A program made the position numbers and the translations under genes. DNA of 42,089 nucleotides from Candidatus Uhrbacteria bacterium (GTDB lineage Bacteria; Patescibacteriota; Patescibacteriia; UBA9934; GWF2-40-263), in the NCBI GenBank assembly GCA_016206085.1, contig JACQSF010000030.1, positions 1 to 42,089 on the forward strand. Reading direction: 5' to 3'. Position 1 is the stretch's first letter. Each line of letters opens with the position of its first letter. Below the pieces are notes generated by a model. That model was not told the DNA's origin, made no database searches, and saw nothing but the letters and a program-made list of their open reading frames with translations. This document shows positions 35,967-42,089 of this stretch, one piece after another.

Positions 35967-38729
35967 TTATTCGTTCCCATTGAGATGACACTTCTTATAC
36001 TTCTTCCCCGATCCGCATGGACAGGAATCGTTTCTTCCCACTTTTTCTGACGATTCCCCAGGCTGAAGCCTGGGGCTACCAGCAGAACCTTCGACTCCGT
36101 TTCCGTTACTCGTTTTTTGTGCGCCTTGCAAAACAAGACCCGCTTTCTGGAATACTGATCGTCCCAACTCAGCTTGCACCTTCATGTCCACCGCGTGCTT
36201 GGCGTACTTAAAGAACGTTTGCGTGATCTCGTTGTTAATCGACCCAAGCAGGTGCTGGAACATGTTGTAACCTTCTTTTTTGTACTCGATAAGTGGATCT
36301 CGCTGGCCATAGCCTTGGAGTCCGATTCCTGTTCGCAATGCCGTCATCGCGGCAAGGTGGTCGATCCACAGCATATCGATCGCCCGCAGGATCACCGCCC
36401 GTTCGATGCTATACACATTCTTCTGCTCCTCAAACACCTCGTAGAGTTTGTCGTACTGCGCACGAATGATCTCCATGATCTTCCCAATCACTTCTGAACG
36501 ACCATGTGCAAGTTCCTCTTTATCCTTTGCGACAGACTGTCCGATCGATGCAAGTTCATTCTTCTGCTCCTGTGTGAGCGCTACGATTGTTGCAATCGAT
36601 TCGATAATCTCCTTCACATCCCACGCAGACCCTCCGACCTCTGATGAGTGGAACAGGACAATCTGCTCGACTTCGCCCTCCATGATGTCGAGAATACGAT
36701 CCCGGAGTTTCTCGGGCTCATGGGCAAACGCCTCGAGCACCTCACGACGTCGTGCGTAAATAATCTCGCGGTGTTTGTTGAGCACATCGTCATACTCGAG
36801 CAAGTGTTTGCGCGCATCAAAGTGATGACCTTCAACGCGTACCTGTGCCTTCTCGATCGAACTCGTAATGAGTTTTGCCTCGATCGGTTGATCGTCGGGA
36901 ATGCCAAGTCGATCCATCATGCCCTTTGCACGGTCCGAACCGAAGATGCGCATGAGTCCATCTTCCATAGAAAGATAGAATTGCGTATATCCAGGATCAC
37001 CCTGTCGACCAGATCGTCCGCGCAACTGGTTGTCGATACGACGAGAATCATGACGCTCTGTTCCAATCACATGCAGTCCGCCAAGGCCTTTCACTTCTTC
37101 CTCTTCATCCTTGGTCGCGGGATTCCCTCCAAGCTTAATGTCGACTCCGCGTCCTGCCATGTTGGTTGCGATCGTGACCGCCCCTTTGCGTCCGGCCTGG
37201 GCGATGATTTCACCTTCGCGTGTGTGATTCTTTGCGTTCAAAACCTCATGTCGAATCCCCGCCTTGGTAAACAACGACGAGAGAATTTCATTCTTTTCTA
37301 CGCTCACTGTACCCACCAAAACCGGCTGTCCTTTTTGTTGGTACTCCTTAATCTCTCGCGCGAGGGCCACGTACTTCCCTGCTTCCGTTTTGTAAATACG
37401 GTCCTGCGCGTCCACACGCGTGACAGGCTTGTTCGTGGGAATTTCAACAACCTCCAGGTTATAGATTTTGGCAAACTCTTCAGCCTCGGTGGCGGCCGTA
37501 CCGGTCATCCCCGAGAGCTTGTGGTACATGCGGAATAAATTCTGAAACGTAATCGTTGCCATGGTGCGACTCTCGTTTTGAATCGGCACACCTTCCTTGG
37601 CCTCGATCGCCTGGTGGATGCCTTCGGAGAATCGACGTCCTGGCATTAGCCGGCCAGTGAACTCATCAACAATAAGAACATTTCCGTCCTTCACAACATA
37701 ATGGACATCTCGTTGATAGTTCGCGCGGGCGCGCAAGGCGGTGTCCGCAAAACGTTGATACAGCCCCTGATCGATGGCGTACAGGTTTTCAATCCCAAGA
37801 GTCCGTTCAATCTTTTCAATTCCAGCTTCTGTCAACGTGGACGCACGCATCTTCTCATCAATGTTGAAATCTTCTTTCTCACTAAGCGTGGCCGCGATCT
37901 GCGCGAACCGATAGTAGAGATCATTGGACTTCTCCGCCGGAGCTGAAATGATGAGCGGGGTCCGTGCCTCGTCGATTAAGATTGAATCGATCTCATCAAC
38001 GATCCCATAATGAAGTTCGCGCATAACACACTGGTCAAGCGTCGGAGCCATGTTGTCGCGAAGATAGTCGAATCCAAATTGATTGTTTGTTCCGTATGTG
38101 ATGTCCGCGGCGTATGCCTCTTTTCGTGAACACGGACGCAAATAGTCCTCGCGAACATGAAAACTGCCCGTCTCATCTCGCTGTTCATCTGCCATTCCCT
38201 CCTCAAGACTTCCTTCCGCATGTTTGTACGAAGCGTCATACATGAGTCCTCCGTCTTGCTGGATACACCCGACACGCAGTCCGAGAAAATCAAAAATCTG
38301 TCCCATCCAAACCGCATCGCGTTTGGCAAGATAGTCGTTCACGGTCACGAGATGACATCCCTGACCGCGCAAAGCGTTTGTGTAGAGGGCAAGTGTAGAC
38401 GTGAGCGTCTTTCCCTCACCGGTGCGCATCTCCGCGATCTGCCCACGATGAAGCACGAGTCCACCGATGAGCTGCACGTCAAAATGTCGCTGACCAAGTG
38501 TTCGACGCCCAGCTTCGCGCACAACCGCAAAGGCCTCGTGAACGAGGTCATCGAGTGTTTCTCCCGCAGCGAGTCGATTCTTGAACTCCTGTGTTTTCGT
38601 TTTTAGTTGTTCGTCGCTTAATGTCAGCAACCCACTCTCAAGGGCATTGATCTTCTCTACTTCCCGCCCAAGTTCGGACAAGAGTTTCTTGTTTGGATCA
38701 CCAAAAAGGACCTTCAAAATCTTTGACAT
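35967..38729 (-). CDS. secA: Preprotein translocase subunit SecA
   Basis: MRTGEGKTLTSTLALY, VDEIDSILIDEARTPLIIS, TNMAGRGVDIKLGG, C-terminal CPCGSGKKYKKCH. Confidence 0.99.
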   Translation of the reverse strand: MSKILKVLFGDPNKKLLSELGREVEKINALESGLLTLSDEQLKTKTQEFKNRLAAGETLDDLVHEAFAVVREAGRRTLGQRHFDVQLIGGLVLHRGQIAEMRTGEGKTLTSTLALYTNALRGQGCHLVTVNDYLAKRDAVWMGQIFDFLGLRVGCIQQDGGLMYDASYKHAEGSLEEGMADEQRDETGSFHVREDYLRPCSRKEAYAADITYGTNNQFGFDYLRDNMAPTLDQCVMRELHYGIVDEIDSILIDEARTPLIISAPAEKSNDLYYRFAQIAATLSEKEDFNIDEKMRASTLTEAGIEKIERTLGIENLYAIDQGLYQRFADTALRARANYQRDVHYVVKDGNVLIVDEFTGRLMPGRRFSEGIHQAIEAKEGVPIQNESRTMATITFQNLFRMYHKLSGMTGTAATEAEEFAKIYNLEVVEIPTNKPVTRVDAQDRIYKTEAGKYVALAREIKEYQQKGQPVLVGTVSVEKNEILSSLFTKAGIRHEVLNAKNHTREGEIIAQAGRKGAVTIATNMAGRGVDIKLGGNPATKDEEEEVKGLGGLHVIGTERHDSRRIDNQLRGRSGRQGDPGYTQFYLSMEDGLMRIFGSDRAKGMMDRLGIPDDQPIEAKLITSSIEKAQVRVEGHHFDARKHLLEYDDVLNKHREIIYARRREVLEAFAHEPEKLRDRILDIMEGEVEQIVLFHSSEVGGSAWDVKEIIESIATIVALTQEQKNELASIGQSVAKDKEELAHGRSEVIGKIMEIIRAQYDKLYEVFEEQKNVYSIERAVILRAIDMLWIDHLAAMTALRTGIGLQGYGQRDPLIEYKKEGYNMFQHLLGSINNEITQTFFKYAKHAVDMKVQAELGRSVFQKAGLVLQGAQKTSNGNGVEGSAGSPRLQPGESSEKVGRNDSCPCGSGKKYKKCHLNGNE
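36056..36075. repeat. REP-like palindrome inside the secA C-terminal linker
   Basis: CCCCAGGC-TGAA-GCCTGGGG, 8-bp perfect stem, encoding the PRLQPG stretch. Confidence 0.8.
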
Positions 38730-38766
38730 ACGGGCAGATTATGCGACATTCGTTGAGAAAAGTAAA

Positions 38767-38823
38767 CGACGGGTCGTCGCCCGTCGTCGCGGGCTATGAC
38801 CCGCAGGCGGGGTTGCCCCCGCC
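38767..38823. repeat. Three consecutive GC-rich hairpins between hpf and secA
   Basis: CGACGGG-tcgtcg-CCCGTCG (38767-38786); GCGGG-ctatga-CCCGC (38789-38804); GGCGGGG-ttgc-CCCCGCC (38806-38823). Confidence 0.85.
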
Positions 38824-38827
38824 GTCT

Positions 38828-39175
38828 TTATCCCTTATCTGGTCGACCACCTCTTTCATGTTTATCCTTGAGTTTTGTCTTGTAATCCTTGAGCTGTCGT
38901 CGAATCTGATCTCGCGCCACAAGGATCGCATGGTAGAGATCCTCTTCTTGCGCTGTGGCGCGGAGCTCTGAACCAGGAACATGAAGCTGAAATTCGGCAA
39001 GATAGAAGGGGCCTTTAGCGTGGTGCTTAGTTGATTTTCCCACCTCAACACTCAATTCCGCTGCGGGCTCAAACCAAATTGTAAGTTTCTCGAGCGCCTT
39101 GACTTGTTCTTCGACCCGAGACTTAATCGCATCGGTGAGGGGCATGTTGGTACCTTTTATGGAGATGATGCGCAT
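38828..39175 (-). CDS. hpf: Ribosome hibernation promoting factor / RaiA-like
   Basis: ISIKGTNMPLTDAIKSRVEEQVKALEKL...KGPFYLAEFQLHVPGSELRATAQEEDLYHAI. Confidence 0.85.
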   Translation of the reverse strand: MRIISIKGTNMPLTDAIKSRVEEQVKALEKLTIWFEPAAELSVEVGKSTKHHAKGPFYLAEFQLHVPGSELRATAQEEDLYHAILVARDQIRRQLKDYKTKLKDKHERGGRPDKG

Positions 39176-39216
39176 AGGAGAGGTGGAAGGTGGAAAAGGT
39201 GGCTTAGGTAGAAAGG

Positions 39217-40179
39217 TTAAAACCCGACATACTGAACCTCCTCCATTAACTGTATCCCAAACTCGTTACGGGCGCGAGTCTTGATGAGTGCGATGAGTTG
39301 CACGACATGGTCCGCCGTGGCGGAACCGGTATTTAGCACGAAGTTTCCGTGCACGTCACTCACTTTTGCCCCGCCGATCTGTGTTCCTTTGAGACCGAGC
39401 TTGTCGATGAGCCAGCCCGCGCTTATCCGTCGGGCTGACTTCATCTCTAGAGGTAGATCGATTTTTCCCTCAAGTCGTTGCAGCTCCTCATCAGAGAGAA
39501 CCTCGTAGTTCTTGAACATACATCCTGCCGACCCAGCGTCGAGCGGCTGTGAAGTCTTTCGTTTCATGAGCTTATCGTCGAGCTCGGATTTGAGTTCACG
39601 AGCATCACCTTCCTCAAGTTCAAACGTCGCAGAGAGAATAATATCGTCCGAGTGCTTGATCGCAGATTCACGGTAGCCAAACTTCAAATCCACCTTCGCC
39701 ACCTCCACCAACTTTCCACCTCTAAGCACCTGCACGCTCACCAGTCGATCTTTCATCTCCCCACCAAAACAACCGGCGTTTCCTCGCACACCACCGCCAA
39801 CCGTTCCAGGTAGCGAGATCGCCCAGGTAAGACCCTTGAGTCCAGCGTTGGCTGTCGCGCGCGCAAGCGCAGAGGAAAGAACTCCCGCGTCAGCTCGTAC
39901 GTGCGTCCCTTGAATACTATATGTGCGCATGGCGATTTTGATAACGATACCGTCAAATCCACGATCACTTGCGAGCAAGTTCGATCCTCCGCCAAAAACA
40001 AATGTCGCCAACCCGTTCTCGGCGGCGATCGCCAAAACCTGTTTCAGCTCCTCAACCGACCGCACTTCCACAAACCACTTCGCTGGTCCGCCAATTCGAA
40101 AATTCGTGTGCTTGCTCATGGGTTCATTTTCCGTGACCCGTGCGCTAAGAATGGTCTGGAGTTGCTCGGTTATTGTCAT
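39217..40179 (-). CDS. murB: UDP-N-acetylenolpyruvoylglucosamine reductase
   Basis: KHTNFRIGGPAKWFVEV, FVFGGGSNLLASDRGFDGIVI, GTVGGGVRGNAGCFGGEM, GSAGCMFKN. Confidence 0.97.
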   Translation of the reverse strand: MTITEQLQTILSARVTENEPMSKHTNFRIGGPAKWFVEVRSVEELKQVLAIAAENGLATFVFGGGSNLLASDRGFDGIVIKIAMRTYSIQGTHVRADAGVLSSALARATANAGLKGLTWAISLPGTVGGGVRGNAGCFGGEMKDRLVSVQVLRGGKLVEVAKVDLKFGYRESAIKHSDDIILSATFELEEGDARELKSELDDKLMKRKTSQPLDAGSAGCMFKNYEVLSDEELQRLEGKIDLPLEMKSARRISAGWLIDKLGLKGTQIGGAKVSDVHGNFVLNTGSATADHVVQLIALIKTRARNEFGIQLMEEVQYVGF

Positions 40180-41525
40180 ATAAGTTTCCTCGCCACCTCG
40201 TCGATGTCGCCGGCGCCCATCACGAGAATAACGTCGCCCGGTTGAACAATCTCGCGCAGGTGGAACTCGGCCGCGGGCAGATCCTGTGCATAGCGGACAT
40301 CCTTGCCTGGATCATTTTTTAAGATTGCCTCGACGAGATCTCCTGAGCTCACGTCATGCTCCTTGTTTCGTCCGGCCACGTCGTAAATCTCGGCAAGAAT
40401 GAGATGGTCGGCAAGCGGCAACGTTTCAATAAATTCGTCAAAGAGTTTCTTGGTTCGATCATGTTGGTGTGGCTGATAGCACAGCACGATACGACGACCG
40501 GGAAAGAACTCCCGCGCGGCCTCGATCGTTTGTTTGATGGCTGATGGATGATGACCGTAATCGGTAATGATGTCCGCACCTTTCCAAACGCCCACACGCT
40601 CAAACCGCCGCCAGATTCCTCGAAAGTCCTTAAGGATTCGACGACACGTCTCAAATGGCACGCCTAGTTCAAGCGCCGCTGACATCGCCGCAAGGGCATT
40701 GTAGACATTGAACTCACCCGGGATCTGCAACTCTAGCTCACCGACGTTGGTGCGGATCGTCTGGCTACCCATGGCCGTTTTGCGTTCTGAGAAGGCATAC
40801 GTCGTATTGGGCCTAGAGGCGCCATAGGTCACTGGACGATTCACCTTCAAGACGGCACTCCCAGGGTCATCAGCATTCACAACCACCATTCCCTGCCCTT
40901 TCAGTTTATCGACAAATATCTGGAACGTCTCCTGGATATGCGCGAGGCCACGGTAGTAATCGAGATGGTCTTCTTCGATGTTGGTCAGGATGATCATCTC
41001 GGGATGAAACTGCAACATGTTGGCTCGATACTCACAGCCCTCAACGACGAAGAAACGACCTCCCCCATGACGAAAGTTGCCATCCTTGAATCCTGGAACA
41101 AAGGAACCGACCAAAACGGTAGGATCATACCCCGCCGCTTCAAGCATGAGCCCAAGCATCGCCGTTGTTGTCGACTTTCCGTTGGTTCCACTCACCACAA
41201 TCGTGGAAAACGATTTCGAGATTTCTCCAAGCACTTCGAAATTCGTCCGTTCAGGAATTCCCCGCTCACGCGCGGCAACGCGCTCGAGGTTCGTGTCTGG
41301 AACAGCCGGCGAATAAATGAGGAGATCGACGCTCTCTGCGAGGTTCGCGCCAGCATGACCGGAGTAAATCTTTGCCCCACGCGTCTCAAGGTCATGCGTG
41401 ACCGTGCTCAAGTGAAGATCCGATCCACTCACCTTGACTCCCTCATGCAAAAACCACTTAGCAAGCGCGGACATCCCAATCCCGCCAATCCCGACAAAAT
41501 GGACATGTTTGTAAGTCTGAAACAT
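40176..41525 (-). CDS. murC: UDP-N-acetylmuramate--L-alanine ligase
   Basis: HFVGIGGIGMSALAKWFLHEGVKVSGSD, VVSGTNGKSTTTAMLG, TNIEEDHLDYY. Start at MFQTYKHVHFVGIGG; the longer ORF start is repeat DNA. Confidence 0.97.
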   Translation of the reverse strand: MFQTYKHVHFVGIGGIGMSALAKWFLHEGVKVSGSDLHLSTVTHDLETRGAKIYSGHAGANLAESVDLLIYSPAVPDTNLERVAARERGIPERTNFEVLGEISKSFSTIVVSGTNGKSTTTAMLGLMLEAAGYDPTVLVGSFVPGFKDGNFRHGGGRFFVVEGCEYRANMLQFHPEMIILTNIEEDHLDYYRGLAHIQETFQIFVDKLKGQGMVVVNADDPGSAVLKVNRPVTYGASRPNTTYAFSERKTAMGSQTIRTNVGELELQIPGEFNVYNALAAMSAALELGVPFETCRRILKDFRGIWRRFERVGVWKGADIITDYGHHPSAIKQTIEAAREFFPGRRIVLCYQPHQHDRTKKLFDEFIETLPLADHLILAEIYDVAGRNKEHDVSSGDLVEAILKNDPGKDVRYAQDLPAAEFHLREIVQPGDVILVMGAGDIDEVARKLI

Positions 41526-41553
41526 ACCAGCCCAGTCTAACACAAATCTTACA

Positions 41554-41631
41554 TGTGTCATTGCGAGGCCGAAGGCCGAAGCAATCTTTCGACACGTCGG
41601 AGGATTGCTTCGCGTGGCTCGCAATGACACA
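41554..41631. repeat. Composite palindromic REP/MITE-like element, copy 2
   Basis: TGTGTCATTGCGAG (41554-41567) / CTCGCAATGACACA (41618-41631), with internal GAAGCAATC / GATTGCTTC as in copy 1. Confidence 0.85.
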
Positions 41632-41662
41632 GACCTGAATTAAAAAGCGCCAGCCCGTTGGA

Positions 41663-42089
41663 CTAGCGCGTCGCGTGACCGGCGACCTCGATGGCCGACG
41701 GTTCCTGGATCCAGGTGAGGATCCTATCGTCATGGACCACGGTCCATGAGATGTGTCCGTCTGGCGTGTAGTGGAGGTTCCAGGCGAGCGGCACCTGCGT
41801 GCCGGCACGTCCTCCGATGATGGGCTGGTCGTACATCCCGTCGTGCTGGATGCACGCGGCCAGGCGACCGCGGTCATCGACCAGCATCTCCCGGACTTGG
41901 AGTCCGAGGGCGATGGAACGATTGATTGACGTGCCGACGATCCGCTCATGGAGAACACGGTCGTGGCCCTCGCCTTCGAGGATCCTCGCAGCGAGCGACT
42001 GCTCGTTGGGAGACCAGGTGAGGGAGGCCGTGTCGAGGGAGAACCGTCCTTCGTGGACGATCCGACCATCGCTGAGCTGGAGTCGGCGA
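41663..42089 (-). CDS. Hypothetical protein, C-terminal part (runs off the window end)
   Basis: Open minus-strand frame to the edge: ...RLQLSDGRIVHEGRFSLDTASLTWSPNEQSLAARILEGEGHDRVLHERIVGTSINRSIALGLQVREMLVDDRGRLAACIQHDG...VAGHATR*. GC-rich. Confidence 0.65.
   Translation of the reverse strand, partial: RRLQLSDGRIVHEGRFSLDTASLTWSPNEQSLAARILEGEGHDRVLHERIVGTSINRSIALGLQVREMLVDDRGRLAACIQHDGMYDQPIIGGRAGTQVPLAWNLHYTPDGHISWTVVHDDRILTWIQEPSAIEVAGHATR

Noticed and set aside
1-42089. tRNA, rRNA, tmRNA or CRISPR loci
   Set aside because: None recognised by eye in the intergenic spaces. tRNAscan-SE and Infernal would be needed to exclude them formally.

Overview
The window looks like a fragment of a Candidate Phyla Radiation (Patescibacteria)-like bacterial genome. 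That placement is inferred from gene content and style, not tested. Most of it is core genes: fmt/def/priA, clpB with a perfect CIRCE operator, gltX, lysS, greA, ftsQ, alr, mreBCD-mrdA, a UvrD-PD(D/E)XK helicase-nuclease, maf, secA, hpf, murB and murC. An accessory island at about 29.8-35.96 kb carries the most interesting content: a complete diversity-generating retroelement (DGR). It has a 136-bp template repeat (TR, 33016-33151) and a 136-bp variable repeat (VR, 33550-33685) at the 3' end of a 286-aa target gene. They differ at 15 positions by my hand alignment, and all 15 are adenines in the coding-sense TR. A DGR-type reverse transcriptase and an Avd-like accessory gene are also present. 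The avd gene is inverted relative to TR, VR and RT, so RNA downstream of the TR would be antisense to avd. Next to the DGR are a Fic-SET gene pair whose promoter contains three 11-bp-phased TAGACG iterons, a 32-bp perfect palindrome, an IS30-family element, and a 5'-truncated Vsr-like endonuclease lying in frame after the secA stop. Other points: several families of palindromic REP/MITE-like repeats (one inside the secA coding sequence), a PriA homologue whose helicase motifs look destroyed, and an asparaginase with an Asp-to-Asn change in a catalytic motif. No rRNA, tRNA or CRISPR array was recognised.
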